Positions 1 through 14,095 are shown, numbered from the stretch's first letter. The stretch is DNA of 64,000 nucleotides from Membranipora membranacea (GCA_914767715.1 OU612073.1:15002001-15066000), one strand, 5' to 3'. Notes: generated from the letters alone by a model not told the origin. Program-made: numbers and translations.

Positions 1-2744
1 ATCAGAAAAAGTTTGGTGTGACGACCCAGTGTCAATTTCATTTTTTTGTGTTGGGTCTGTGTTAGCTAGATATTCTAAATTGACTCTTTCGATCATGTAT
101 ACAGGTGCTATAGTAATTCAGAAATAACTTTGCTTAGGCCTCCGCAAAAACGTCAGGCTGGTTTGAGTTTCTGACAACATTAAACAATAAAATAACTGAT
201 ATTTTTCTTCTAGATTGCTTTAGTCATCAGCCCAGTTCCTCCCGACAGTTGATTATATCAGTAGAATACCGCAGGATGGGATTAGCCGTTATTTCATATT
301 GGTATCATAACCAGCCTTCACGCAAAAAATTGTCAGTTGTTATATCCTAGTCCTATGATGGTGCAGTAATGAGGGTGTATTGAAAAGAACAGTGCTTTAT
401 GTCTATCCATATGCAGTAACTGTTAAATTTGTGCGGAATATTTGAAGCCAAGGGTCAGAAACAAAAGCTTCCGATATTTTCTACAGTGCGTCACTGATCA
501 TCAACGCTTTTGAAATCGTACAAGTGGTAGAGTAGCTGGTTATGAGTAATTCACAGTTTTATTTACAAGCTATCTTTTATTCACCCGCCTACACTTCTCA
601 TTATCACCTCTTTAGATTACAAACTTACCTCTACATACTGACACGATGACCAGGTAAGAGGATGAAATGTGCGTCTTCAAAAAACATGTGACATCAAGGC
701 ATACTACTCTCTTATCAGACAGTGCATTCCTTAGGAATTTATAATTAAGTTTTGAAAAGAAAATTGGTAACCTTGGATACAAAATAATGACTTTATTGTA
801 CATTTTTATTCTTCCTGCACCATTTTCACAAAAGAGGAGCAGATACGTAAATAATACATTTATCGATAGGCCCGAGAGTCTCCCACCAATGACCCATATC
901 TGATGATGGGTATGGGAAATCACAGAATATGGAATTGATTTTGATATTTTGATATTTTTACACATATTCATAGATGGTACTGTTTGACTTCTTCAGAATA
1001 TAGCAGGTATATCTCAGGTAGGCAAAATTTGATAATAATTGTCCTCATTGAGATCCTTTCTGAAGGTTACAAAGCTGAGTCGATTCTGTATATGATAACT
1101 AATCTATAATACCAATGCCTCTCGCATCAAACAAAGTTTCATATTACTCATCATAGGATACAGCCAGTAGATGTGTAAATGCGTTAAACACGTGAATTAC
1201 TTGAACGTATATTAAATATTCATAACTTTAATATATGATAATGTATTCTGCGCCCAGCTTCTAGTTTCAAGTCAGCTCCTTTGCTTGCAAGTTGGGACAA
1301 CTCTGATTGGTTGAAGTAAAACTATGATAATATTACGGGCACAGAGCGTAAGTTTTCTACCAGTACCTGGGATGAAGTGCCAGCATAATGGGATTGCTTG
1401 GAACGCTTCTGTGCCATTTGTTTTCTTTGAACCTTTTAGATTCTATCTGGTCTAACAACTAACAACCGAGCTAACATCACAGCTGGTATAATACTGTAAA
1501 AGGAACTTCAGTTACAAATAAAGTGATAACCTAATTTAGTTAGGCATTATTTCTGAGATATTTCCAGGTAATAAACGAGTATAAAAATCTTTACAGAGCA
1601 ATCAGTTGTCAACGATTTATCCCAATTGGTCTGCCAGGTGCGGTGTACAATTTCAGTGGTACAAATCTAGCCAAAGTGTTGGCTTGGATTGGTTCGATTA
1701 AAGAGATAACCGATGCAAAGTCATCATAAATGATGGAAGTTATTGGTACCGGTTCAACGGGGGTCGATTTTCTCCATAACATACACTTGAAGTTGTTCAT
1801 TAGCCTTGAGTCTTAGACAGCTTATCCATCACATGATACTATCACTCTGAGGGTAGAGTAAATATGTTGGCCTTCATTTATAAACTAACTGCACTTGGAG
1901 CTGTTCAATAGCCTTGAGTTTTTTCCATTACAGGATATTATGCAGCTTTGAGAGAAGATTAGATATATAGACCAAACGTAGGACAAAGTTTAGAGTGCCA
2001 ACCATGCAGTGCAGATTCCCAATCAGCTCCTACCAGATCACTGTGAGGAACTAATGGTACATTTCACACATACAGAAGATCACAAGTTGATCCTGTTTTT
2101 TTCCGATCTTATCATATCTAATAGGCCCCACTTGAAAAATACAGAAGTGTATCAAAAGTATGGGTAACGTTATCGGTTTTCATATCTACTTGGATACAAC
2201 AGAATAAACATAAAACCAAGATCAAGGCTGCTCCCGTTAGTTCCATGATAACCATTGGAATGGTTTGATATTTGCAATATCCTTCAGCCACCAAACATTA
2301 TAAAATATAGCAGAAAAAGCCTGACCACAGAGAGGGATTTGAGTTTTATAGCAAATTTTATTTTTGACTACAACAATGCACAAACAAGAATTTTTCGGTC
2401 CAGTGATGCTCCAGCTAACTTGGAGTGAGGAGTTATAGGCCTTATTTTCTAGTAGATAAGTGTTATCATTGAAATTCAGATATCAGGTTAATAAATTGCC
2501 AGAATGATAGCGCAAAACCAAAAATAGAGTCATGAATCAATACCAGATTTTTATCAAAATGATAATTATTAGCAGTCTAGTCAGTAATGTTTATTATAAT
2601 TATTCATGGCACTGTATTTAACACCAAGTTAAATTTGATTGGGTGAGCTCATTTCAACAGTTCTTACGCTTGTGCAAAAGAACTTGCATCAAAATAAATA
2701 ACACAAATAAACTGTAGCCTAGGATATAGCATTCATTCCCAATT
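1..2744. other. Left-edge stretch with no recognised gene
   Basis: I see no convincing exon here on either strand. Open frames are short (for example minus 1609-1800) and have no recognisable domain or splice context. On the minus strand, AATAAA-like signals at 2595-2590 and about 2362-2357 lie downstream of the glycosyltransferase stop codon and could serve as its poly(A) signal, so part of this stretch is probably that gene's 3' UTR. Confidence 0.4.
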
Positions 2745-5700
2745 TCATTCATGCATTGGGTTGGGGTGATCATACATGATCCACCTAGCTATTCTTGCAA
2801 ATGTGTTTTCTTTTGTTTTGATATTTATCTCATCATATTCGATGGTATCGTTATATGTGTAGTGTTTGTGTCCATAGAACAGATGAATGATTCTCCAGTA
2901 TTTCTGAACGTCTTCTATCGTTTGGTTTAATTTCCATAGCCAGTACATCATACCTAAAATCAAAAATGCGCTCACAGAATTAAAGTTAAATCCAGTCAAA
3001 CAAGCAAGCAAAAACTACGGGTTCATGAAAATGCGGAAAGGCGGAATATTTTATTCACAGCCGGAAACAGTTTTTAAACGTCATTATCAAACTCTTGGTG
3101 AAAAACCATTTTCCGCCTTTTCTGGCAAACCCTGAAAAATGTTTTCTCCATTTTAAATAGCAGAAAACAATGCTATGAATCAAATTTTCCGTCTTTCCGT
3201 GTTTGTCAGAACCTGCAAAAAACCATCCTCATCACCCAACAAGTTGCAGAAACTATTTGAGAATATGCATATACAAAGTATGTGCTGATTTGTATGCTTT
3301 ATAAGGTGATAAAAATTTCCAGAATGACAAATAACAGCTATACCTTGTTGGACTCCTTCATCAGCCAAGAAGGCCACACCCGGATACTTGTCCAATATTG
3401 CATATTGTGGGAGCTCTCCTCCATTATAGTACCAAGCATCTCTGTCATAATGTAACCTGTATAACTCTTCATACATATGTAAGAACACACAATCCTTTGT
3501 ACCCATCAGCACCATGTTTCCTACAAGAGAAGACAACTTTAGATTTGCAAATGATGTTATAAACTAGACACCTTGACTGTATCTGTTGACTATATTGGGA
3601 GTTAAGGTGTATCCAATAATATGCTTTCACCATGCATGACTCAATTGGGAGAGGTTTACTATATTTGGTAAGAAAGGTGAGTGGGACTTTGCAACTTTAT
3701 ATAAAATTGTGCGGGGACCCATTTATAAACCACAACGCAGATTCTAAGAACATCCCAGGTTCATTACATTTGTGATAACATGGTAAAAATTGCCGCTAAC
3801 CCCATGGGAATTTAGAAAAAAGCTGCATCATTGTGGGAGTGTTGTTGTGAACAGAACCCATTGTTTGTAAGATAAAAGCAGTCCACTGTCCTTGTGCAAG
3901 ACTAATCCTAATTCCAAAACTGAAATCATACATTCTTTTGATACAAAAAGAACTGAACACACAAACCACATCATGTCAGAAGGCGAGATCTCAGTACCAG
4001 CCAAAAACCTGAATACCATGATTGACTTTCAGAAGGCATACGATTTGGCAAACCAAGAGTGGGCTTCAGGGTCATTTTTGGAAGTATTTTTCAGATAAGA
4101 GGATAGTGAATTTTTTTACTGAAGGTCTATTCACAAATGACAGTTAATGGTGTTTTACAATTCTTACCCATATGGCGCTCATCTGCTGATTTGGACACCA
4201 CACAATGATGTTTTCTTACTCTCTCAAACTCATTTACCACAATGCAATCATTGTCAAGGTATATGCCACCATACTCTCTCAATATCTGTGGGGTACATAC
4301 ATTGAATAATTATCTTCAACACAACTTGACCCTACTATTAATACAAATGAAACAGTGGGGAGAGGGGCTGCTAATTATTGTAACAAGTAAAAAATTAATG
4401 GTTCTCTGGTTAAAATATGTCTCATTCATATTTAATTCTATTGTCATACTTCATTTTCTAATCTAGGTTACATATTCGAAATGCCATTCTAGCTTCCCCA
4501 GATATTTGTACCTACTCTGAATTGCAAAATATTGTTGAGTTGCACAGCCACCGACCAACCACAAGTAAAGACAAAGTTTATGCCTATGGACTATGAATCA
4601 GATGATAGAAATTTCAATGGTTGTCTCTCTAAAGGCATACTGTAAGATTTGAAACAATTGGTAGACAGTGTAAGCACCAATGCCGTACTATGCTAACTGG
4701 GTCAGTACATCACAGCAATTTGAAGTATGTATTAGATATCTACTTACAACACAAGAAGAATAATTTATCAATACCCGAAAAATCTATGCATCTATCATTT
4801 GATCTATATGTATATTTAAAGCACAAGCTTTGAATTGTGATTTAAGGCAGAATGACATAGTTGGTGTAATGGGCCAAGGTCAAACACCCCCAGCATGACG
4901 CTGGATGTTAATTTACTTTGGATACAAACGGTGAGGTCTCACCTGTATTCTTGCCAGATCAGAGGCATGCTGAACCCATCCAAAGGATTTCCCAAATATT
5001 GATGTTGGAGGATCTCTATGCTTCACTTTCACTCTACAATATCAATCAAAGATTAGAAGGAGTTTTCTTCCTACTTCCTGTGAGAGGATAACTCTGATGA
5101 CCAATCTCGCTCCCCTTATGCATGGATATCGGAAATACATTTAAGTGCGCCTTGCAGTCAGCGTTACTTTTGATAATATGGTATGGCATTTACAATGTGT
5201 TATTTTCCATGACGTAACATTATATTACATTACAGTATAGGCTAGAGTTTTACCAGAATTTCAGTCACCACCATGAACTTGATAATAAATGAACAAAAAT
5301 TAACTCAGGCAAGACACCACATGAAGCCTTTACATTGAGATACTGTGTAGTATTGGGACACTTCATTTTGTAGTAGTAATGGTGTTTTCATTGATTTGAG
5401 GTCAACAGTCCTGGTTTTTAAAAAATTAAGCGATCACTCAGAATCAGTTTATGAGTTGGAAAAATTGAAATATATATAGCAGCTTGTAGTAGTAAGTTTT
5501 ATATCAATCTTTAGATTCTCTTCAAGAATCTGAACAAAGAGGAATTTTCAAGCTCAAAATCCAATTGGAATTGATTGTATGTTATCAACCAGACTGTGGA
5601 CTGCGAATCATTGATAGCATCATAACTACACAATCCAATGCTGTAATGTCACCCACAATTAAGTGCTTCACTTTAGCTGATAATGGATTCCTGTTAAAGG

Positions 5701-8700
5701 GCAACCAAGGTTTCGCAGCAATGCATTAATGGGTAGCAAATAATGTGCTGGGCAGCATCAGCTTTGTGCATTACGCGATGCAAAACTCAAAGTAGTTGCT
5801 GACTCTAAGCTGGGTAACACTTCAGTTTAGGGGAGGTTCCAAGACTTTGCTGTAATAATTATAGAGCACAGGCTAAATAATAACAGGAACAGGAAACTGC
5901 TATGTGGTATTCTCTTTTAGCTGAGTTTGAGTACCTGATGGAAGAATGTATCACAAGAATTCTGGCTGAATAATCATCCGAATTATATTTTGTCTTTTTC
6001 TCCATGCAGAAGGTGCAATCTGCTATTAATCAATGGCCATCAATGAGAAGTTGTTTGAAACCTTGGTTGCCCTTTAAGGTTCATTATCAAGTCAATGGTC
6101 ACCAATCATCAGTCTCACTATCCATTATTTGACTCTGTGTCGGTCTTATGGTTACGGTACAGACATTTGAGGCCAAAGTTTTATTCTGATAATTGGCAGT
6201 GATGACTGATTTTGTGCTGGTGTCATCCATCACTCATCATAGGCAGGTATTAGTTGCATAGATTGAAACTACTAATGGCCCGCTGCTTTTTGCACACCCT
6301 ACATACATATTATAATATATTGGCCGGTGGGTATTAGTATGGGGACCTGTAAATTGGATAGGGCAACTATCTTCGTGTTAAAGGCTCGCTTGTTGAATAT
6401 TTTCTTAGCTCACCTGCTTTCGTCTTTGATCATGTCCCAGAATTTTCCTTCAGGAGACAAGTTTGTATGGATTATAACCTCCTCTGCCTGTCCAATTTTC
6501 AGGGCTGATTTTATTGACAGCATTTCGTAGAACCTCATGTGAGACTGGTTGAATCTGAAAGATTGATAATGTTTTGCATTTAAACACACCAGAAATTGGG
6601 ATTTTGACAATATTGGACAACATAGTATACTCTGCTAGATGGTTAATATCAGATAAATTTCGCTAACACTTTGATTAACACAATATCTTAGATGGTGAAT
6701 TCTTGAACATTACCAGAGGCACTACAGAAAGATACAAACTGATCATTAAATCGTTCACAAAGAAGAATAAGAGAGAAGCCATAATGATAATTAAGACCTA
6801 GTCCTAGTTTTGTTTACACAGGCTCATTGTTTTCTTACATGGTACTTCATAGTACCACAGCAAGCCCGCACACAGTCATTAACCAAGGCCTAAGGCAGTC
6901 GTTAACCAAGGCCTAAGGTAGTCGTTCACTACAGCTAAAATTGTTTACCGCTGTGAAGAAAGTGTTTGGTAATGGATGTTATGATCACTTGATCGACCTG
7001 TTGGCCCTAATTTTTAAAATGATTCAGAGATCTGGTGAGAATGAGTTGTCAGTTCTGCTCCAATAATGCCAATGATGCTTTATTTATACTATAAGATGCT
7101 TTCCAGAGTGCTTTATGATGTTTTTTTTGTATTAAACAACATGAGACAATTCAAGTATTTAAAAGTGGGGGTTCGGTCAATAAAATTTATCCGGTAATCA
7201 GTTGCTAATCTGTAGCATCCATGAGAAGTGTCAGTAAATTGAGAAACCAATCCTTTTTTGATGCTGAAGAGTAGAAATGAAAAAGCAATATCAATATCGT
7301 ATAAACTAATAAAAATGAATAAAATTATTGAACTAACCTAACATAATGGAAAACGTTTGGAATGATTGGATCAGATGTAGTGATCAAATCATTTACAATT
7401 GATCCATTGGATTTCAGCTCCCGGTACATTTTTGCAATGGCAGCTGAAACATGCTTCGGAATCTTTGCTTCATCTGATGTCTTGAAGGCGAGCATTTCAT
7501 CGCTGATAGAAGGATCTGCCACCTCCACCACTGTTGTAGGCTACAAGGATGTTAAAAACCACTATTTTGAATCATGTAGCAGCAAAGATTTGGTGAATTA
7601 TTGCCCCAATGTAATGTATCTGTGTCAGTCAAGTAATCAAGGAATGAGAGCAATGCTTGTACAGGCCCGTAGTTCTAGGGGAGGCAAGGAGGCACTGCCT
7701 CCCCTAGAAAGCCAAATACAGGGGCCTAAGAATATTATGATTGAATAATCTATGCGCGAATCGGCTCCACTGCGATAAAAATTTATGATATGCCTTAAAT
7801 TGCTTGGGAAAAAAGCTTACAGCACCCCTCTTTGTGTCGCTTCGAACTCGCACCCCCTACCATTTTTCTAAACTACGTCCCTGTTGTAAATAATAAAATC
7901 CTTTCGTTCAGCCACCTAAGGCACCAAAGAAATAAACTATATGATTAAGCGTCTCTCTTGCCTGTAGCATATTAGCAGCAAGCAAATATGCCTCTGAATA
8001 TGGCAGTGAAGAAGTATTTTTTGGCCTCCACGACTGAAATACCTAGCAAAGGGCACATGCTGCACCCTCATGTAGGAATATGGCCCCTAACAAGAAGCAA
8101 ACTTAAATCAAGCTTGATCCGTTTTGCCCTCCCCCCCCCCCTACTGACACGCCGAAAACCACAACCATCCACCATCTATCCATATGGGAGAGGTAAACCC
8201 AACAAATATTATGAATGTTGATAATCCATTTTTGCCTTGCCTTGCGTTGTGTCAGAAGAGGGAGGCCATTGCATACTAGTGGCTGGGAAGCAATACGAAA
8301 TGGGTGAAATGTTATTAATTAAATGTATGCATCATGTCATGACTTTTGGCAGCGGTACTTGACTTATTGTCAAACAACAAAGAATAGCAACCTAGGTATG
8401 ATGACTAAGGGCAACTTCAAAGTGTATTTAAATCTACCGTTATTATACACTTAATTTTACACTACTCCCTAATCCTCAAGAACTATGACCACAGGAGGTC
8501 TTGCATTTTGAGTGTATCATAAGTCATATACTTCCACAGCCGGGAGCTATCAGGTTGGGGGCAAGAATCTGGAGGGCTCAGACTATAACACAGTCTTGTA
8601 TCTTACAGTCTTGTATTACCCTAGGTATTTCCAACGAATAAATATTTATAAAAAGGCAAAATTAACAGCCTTTAAAATTAGCAAATTTCTGTTTTTGGGC

Positions 8701-9120
8701 AGATATAAATTTGTAATGAAGGGATCCAGAAATGAGCAATCCAGAGGTAACCATCTGCTGATTTGGAGTCTGTCTTGGCTAGCTTTGTTGTGGGGGGGGG
8801 GGGGGAGGAAACAACGCTTGTCAACTCTTGCGCAACAAGCTGTTGTGAAGCCAAGTTGTCCCCTCTTGATATCTTCTCCCCAACAACAAAGCTTGTCAAC
8901 ACAGGCTACTGTTAACTATGAAAAAACAAACCTGCTGTTTAGTAGTTGACCCAATAATAACTTCCCTGGTGGATGCAAGGTTTAGATCTTTCTTGTAGCG
9001 TACATCACTGACAGCAACGACTGTCTCATTTTCCGGAGAGCTCTTAATAATCAGTGAGAGAAGTGCGATAATACAAACCAGTGCTGTCACACCAAGCACC
9101 ATCTGCTGCACACGAGGCAT
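2745..9120 (-). CDS. Type II membrane glycosyltransferase, DXD sugar-binding class
   Basis: Predicted Golgi transferase that moves a sugar from a nucleotide-sugar donor; acceptor and linkage cannot be told. Seven exons, minus strand, all GT-AG: 9120-8932, 7540-7338, 6554-6414, 5033-4943, 4285-4168, 3520-3344, 2953-2745. The phases close exactly to 1,128 nt (375 aa plus stop). The start is the ATG at 9120, giving a short cytoplasmic N-terminus followed by one hydrophobic helix at about residues 8-26, the usual type II signal anchor. A PNVFHYVRF strand lies near residue 125. The ILREYGGIYLDND block at residues 209-221 holds the Asp-Asn-Asp (DXD) motif that binds metal and nucleotide sugar in the Gb3-synthase/Gly_transf_sug family. 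A tryptophan-rich C-terminus follows. Length is normal for the family. The fold class is confident, the specific enzyme is not. Confidence 0.85.
4168..4285 (-). CDS. Catalytic DXD exon of the glycosyltransferase
   Basis: Exon 5 of the glycosyltransferase, bounded by CACAG acceptor and GTAAGA donor. It encodes REYGG-IYLDND followed by CIVVNEFE, the most conserved block of the DXD family. The aspartates are at residues 219 and 221. The preceding exon (5033-4943) ends in phase 0 on ...LARIQ, so the junction is clean. Confidence 0.85.
6873..6926. repeat. 23-bp tandem repeat, 2.3 copies
   Basis: Two almost identical 23-bp units (6873-6895 and 6896-6918, consensus CAGTCRTTAACCAAGGCCTA plus AGG) and a partial third unit, inside an intron of the glycosyltransferase. 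It has no evident function. Confidence 0.8.
7673..7709. repeat. Perfect 14-bp hairpin in an intron
   Basis: TTCTAGGGGAGGCA at 7673-7686 is exactly repeated in inverted form at 7696-7709, with a 9-base loop. It lies in the first intron of the glycosyltransferase gene. It could be the remnant of a small inverted-repeat transposon or a structured intron element. Confidence 0.75.
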
Positions 9121-10471
9121 TCTGACGTCGTGGAAGCAACAAAACTACATAAGAAATAGGCAAACAACTGAGTTGGTAGCTTTGGAATAGGGTACTAGAA
9201 TACTAAGGCTGATGGGAAGCTGATGTTAAAGTGACAAGCTGAGACTGTTTTGATTTGAAATGAAAGCAATCATAAAATAGTGGTAGAGCTAGAGTTTAAC
9301 TATTTTTAGTACCAACAAGTAAAGTTGGTTTTCCATTGTAAACAGTTTTCAAACATCAATAACTAGTTGATGATTAAGTGCGATATTTTAAAAATCTGAT
9401 CGAGCCATCAAGCTACTATACAGACTTACCTTCACATATCATGATACACAGGCTAGAGATGCCAACCAGGAACTGAGTTACACCACTGGACCATCACATA
9501 ATACACACTATTATAGTATTTTGGTATAATGACTTGTTGAACCAACAATTACCCACCGGCTAATCAACTGAAACGTAACACTTACCTCTCCACAGCCGAA
9601 TATAAATATCCAATCAGTGAATCAGCTTCTTGATAATTACTGCTTGTGCCACACCTTTCCCCTTAGAATGTCATTCAGGCGCTGCAACCACTAGTACTTC
9701 TCACCGTGACGGTACACTGTTCTATGACAAGGCAATACAAGTTACTAACGGGTATAATAAAGATAAGAGAACTACTATATGTAAGTCAAACTTTGGTATT
9801 TGCGCTGAGAGATAAGACATAGTATTGAGGTCGCAATCAGACGCTCCCTCTTGAATTATACTGATAAGGGTAACAATTGTTGTGACGGTTATGATCGATA
9901 GCTTGAAATTTACCTAATTGAATCTGTTTGCATCCACCATCACCATACACAGATACGTCTGTATGCAGGAGAGGTAGCTCTGCTGGGCAAACATTGGCTG
10001 TTAAAACCACACCAAGCCAGTAGCCATAGGGTTAATCAATGTATACATACAGTGTACATTGATATTTTTGATTGCTTTCTCGCGCATGCATTGATCATTA
10101 TTGATAGTAAGAAGTAAATAATAATATGTTTTGCTCAAATGATGACCTGAATGACTTTCATCACATGGTAGGGGAAGGACAAGGTGGTGTTTAAAACATA
10201 ATCACATAAATACAATATATAATTAACTGCAAATTAGACATATCTTTTTTCCCTGTCAGAATTTGATGATTTAAATAAAATGGATTTTCTTGATGAAACT
10301 GCCAGTTCCACTGACTTATTGTCATATTACATGCGCTAATCAGCAGTTTTTAAGAGTGCAACAGGTACTAGAATTTCCAATAAATATCATTGTATCAATT
10401 GAGGTAGAGGCACGGGATCCTGCAAATATTGACTTTCTAAGCATTGTTGAAAATTTAAGGAGCTGCTGAAT

Positions 10472-10611
10472 GTTATATTATATTATATTATATTATATTA
10501 TATTATATTATATTATATTATATTATATTATATTATATTATATTATATTATATTATATTATATTATATTACATTACATTATATTATATTTTATTATATTA
10601 CATTATATTAT
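10472..10611. repeat. TATTA pentanucleotide microsatellite
   Basis: About 140 bp of tandem TATTA/TTATA units, nearly pure up to about 10570, then with CATTA and TTTTA variants towards the 3' end. The variants at one end suggest older, decaying copies. Confidence 0.95.
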
Positions 10612-11385
10612 CAGCTCCACAAAAAATTGACTCAATGACAGATAAGATCTATAAGCTGCAGTGCTGAGATTTGGTGTGTATATCATTTAAACGCTCACAA
10701 AAGTCTGATAAGAGTTTTGCCTCCAATACCAGTGGTCGGTGCCGAAGCATAGCCTAAAATTTCACATATTTTTATGTAAAATATCGAAACCAGACATATG
10801 ATAAGGTTACGTAAAAAATTAACTTTAGGCTCGACATAATATATTAACTGGACCAAAATTTATAAGGAATTACATATTCAATTAATTGAAGTTGAATTGA
10901 ATGTCTCCTGTTTTTGAAGTCCTTGCTACTAATTTCACTTTGCAATCAGCTATGAGAAAAAGCCTTTGATAAAAAGAGACAACAATGTTGAATCAAATTT
11001 TGGTGAGCTTAGGACATTCAGTTGCTCTGTAGGTTTTCGAAGGTGTCCATAAAATTCATTATCTGGTGACCCGTGTAAGCCAGCGGTTTCAAAATTCAGA
11101 ACATTGGTTACAATCTGATATTTATCAACGACAATAATTTAGATTTTAATTACAGTGGTTTGGTAAATGTGATTACAAAGAGCAAACAAGCTTCGATAGC
11201 AAATTGATGACATCTATCTATATCTTACGAGAGGTCCCTGATTAGTTATCTGCTCTAAGCCTATTTTTTTCAATACAAAGAGAATCTTGACCTCCAGAGT
11301 AAAGGTATCCATGGTACTCAAGCCACATCCTATTCCCTAGGTTGCCAGAAATATGGCTACTCCTTATATCCCAGAGGCAAAGGGG

Positions 11386-11895
11386 TACCGTAATACCTCA
11401 CCTATAAGTAGCGTGACTTATAAGTTAACGTATTATAAGTGACTAAACAAAAAATAATATAAGTATTATAAATAATATAAATGTTTTATAAGTATTAAAA
11501 AATAATGTAAGTATTATAAACAAAAAATAATATAAGTGAGGTATTATTTTTTGTTGAATCTTTGTTTGTATCATTTTCTTTTTTTGCCATTTATGTCACA
11601 TCATGAAAAACATTTGAAATAATGAATTGTTGCTGACAATAAAAGTATATATATATATATATATAAGGTAGCTATAAGAGTGGAGCGTATAGGCGCGGCT
11701 ATCATTTGAAGCATTTTTATATTTATATCGGACCAAATCCGCTACCTATAAGCAAGGCCAAATAGCTCAGTGTGTAGAGCTCAGTGTGTAGAGCGTCTGC
11801 CTTGTAAAAAAGGTGCAATTGAATGTTGTGGGTTAGAACCCCAACAAGGTGCTTCACTTATAAGGCCGGTGCCTTATAAGTGAGGTATTACGGTA
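11386..11895. mobile_element. MITE with 21-bp terminal inverted repeats and TA target duplication
   Basis: A 506-bp element. CCGTAATACCTCACCTATAA starts at 11388, and its inverted copy ends at 11893 with one mismatch in about 21 bases. Both ends are flanked by TA, the target-site duplication of Tc1/mariner-type transposases. There is no coding capacity, so it is a non-autonomous element. The interior has several TTATAAGT-like repeats, a TA microsatellite (about 11647-11665) and a tRNA-like segment (separate entry). Confidence 0.75.
11757..11855 (+). other. Degenerate tRNA-like segment inside the MITE
   Basis: It shows a pol III A-box-like stretch (TAGCTCAGTGTGTAGAGC, partly duplicated) and, about 60 bases on, a B-box-like GGGTTAGAACCCC. 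A proper acceptor stem is not seen, and the internal duplication breaks the D-arm. It is therefore a tRNA-derived sequence such as a SINE head, not a working tRNA gene. Confidence 0.5.
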
Positions 11896-13826
11896 TATTT
11901 TTACTGAATATGAGGTGTGCAAACACATGGTGGGCCTTCGGTGTTTTTAGTCCCGTTACTCAAGGACTGGGCTTGATGTTAGGTGCCAGAAACTGACCTT
12001 GAACCCCACTGATCACAAATCCGCACCATCAACCATTGGACGACTCCTTTAGAGTCTGCTCCCATGCAGAGAGACTTAACCTAAACATTTCCTACTCCTA
12101 AGCCACGAGCAAAAACACCAACAAGTCTCCCCTTTAAAAAATTCACCAGCATCTCAACCTAGGCCAACTCTCACAATCACAGCTATACTGTGGAACATCC
12201 ACATCCTAACACATTAATCAAAAACTTTCCATCGGTGTTTGAGCACCATGGGCATTTAGCTCTTGAGAGTTTGATCATCTCATAGGAGTACGATCCACAA
12301 TCTACAAGGCAATACAACACAAAAAAAGCATGATCATAACCGGTTACAGCTATCTATTAGAAACAACGTCGTAAGCGTACCATGTCGTTGTGCTAACAGC
12401 ATGGCTGAAAGGCCTAGACATAGATCAATGTTTTTTCCACCAGTCACCTGAGTGTTAGTAGAATCATCATTGCAAAGATAAAGAATCGTGGCTCCATTTA
12501 GACAATAAATCGTCTCTTTAAAACTCCTCCTTTTCTGCTATGTAGGCATGATTGTTAATTGTTGCCATCCTTGTGAGACTGATGAACAGTTTTATTTATT
12601 GATCATGATGGATGACATTAGGGAAAGAGTAAAAACCAGAAAGACATGAATCAACAGTATAATTGACGCAGTCCACATCAGCTATTATTACATCACAACG
12701 TTGCTTCTCATTCTCTAATCCCTCCTCTTTTAATACAGATGATACATATGATAGCCACATAAAAATGCGTCTTCTCAAAGTTTTTGACTTGCTTACTTAC
12801 TTACTTTATATACTAGTATGATGGAAAAAAGTTTTTTTGCATTCTGTATACTTTTTAACGTCTGCGATGTGCAATGTGACAGTATCACATTCGAAAAGCC
12901 TGAAGTAACCTTCTTGTAGGACGTACACAACACAGCATACTGAATTTTTTTTCAGATTAACTCGAAGTGGGACTGCTTATTCCATAAACATAAATATGTA
13001 TGTGATTATGGCTTAATCATTGAAGCTTGCAAGCTTCTTTTGTACCTGAAAAATAGATGCATGCTCAAAAATGGCATGTGAAAGCTTTCACTCAACATAG
13101 TATGACTCAATTAGTGTCAATAAATAATTGTTTTACAAGAAAGAACTAGAGTTGTCTCTTCTTGTACAAAAAGAAGACAATATGTTTTAAACTATCCCTC
13201 TTTTCGAGCAAAAGCTTGTATTTTAAAACCTCTCTGAAAACTAGTTTTCCCATTAGACATAAGATAACTCAGGATTGTGAAGAAACTTTCCTGTTCATAA
13301 ATCTGCCATAGTTGGTGATGACTGCATCGTAATTAACGAAAGGATAATATAAAAAATCTGTTTGTTAAAAATCGCAAGGTTCAGTCATGCACTTAATTCC
13401 GAAGAATGGGTGGCGAAATAGTGGGTGTCTTAAAGTAGCAGACAACCATAAAAGTTATATTTTTATATTTGATGCGTAATGATTTACTCTTTCTAAACTT
13501 GCATGTAAGAAACAAAGATTAAATTAGAAAATTTTAATTATTTTAATAGCAAACTCTCTTCCACCATTTTGTTACAGTATCAGGCATACCCAATATCACT
13601 GGCCAAGTGTTAATATTCTCAAAATAAATGTATTGCTGGAAAATGTTGATGTAGAAAATTATTTGTTTCTGGAATTAAAGCAGCTATCTTTCGTTTGTTT
13701 TAATCTAATACATAAACAGGCATGTGAATTGAAAAATCATCTACGAAAACAATGTTTTTGCCTTCAATAAAAAGAAATTACGCTTTTCTACGAGATTATA
13801 AACAAAACATAGCTTCCCAATTTAAT

Positions 13827-14095
13827 TCAGTTTTTTTGAAGCGATAGGGGGTTTAGGGCTGCTGACTGCCCTGCAGTGCAGAACCAGAGCTTATACCTAG
13901 GATTTTCATTGTTGAGTATGCTGCCTATCTGTGAAAGTAAATCGCAGGTGGATTCATAACTAGTGGTGCCAGGGTTGTATGCCACTTTAAGGGCGAGGCC
14001 GCAATGTCTGCGCCAATTTGCTCTCAGTTTGCAGGCAGGTTGGAGCACACCTGGGGATCCAACAAGTCCCGGTAGTCAGTGGACTGCAGATCTGT
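13827..14095. repeat. Interspersed repeat copy, SINE-like
   Basis: This segment shares blocks with a second copy near 59340-59440: GAGGCYGCAWTGTCTGCGCC and, further on, a GTGGACT-centred block. The order and orientation are the same in both copies. The second copy is followed by a tRNA-like A-box (minus strand), which suggests a tRNA-derived SINE family. Confidence 0.5.

Noticed and set aside
3828-4098. Overlapping 63- and 68-codon frames on both strands
   Set aside because: They lie in an intron of the glycosyltransferase and match nothing I recognise; probably chance.
7362-7748. 128-codon plus-strand open frame
   Set aside because: It overlaps the minus-strand glycosyltransferase exon 7540-7338 and is its antisense shadow.
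10470-10667. Tyr/Ile/Leu-rich open frame of 65 codons
   Set aside because: It is a translation of the TATTA microsatellite, with no coding signal.
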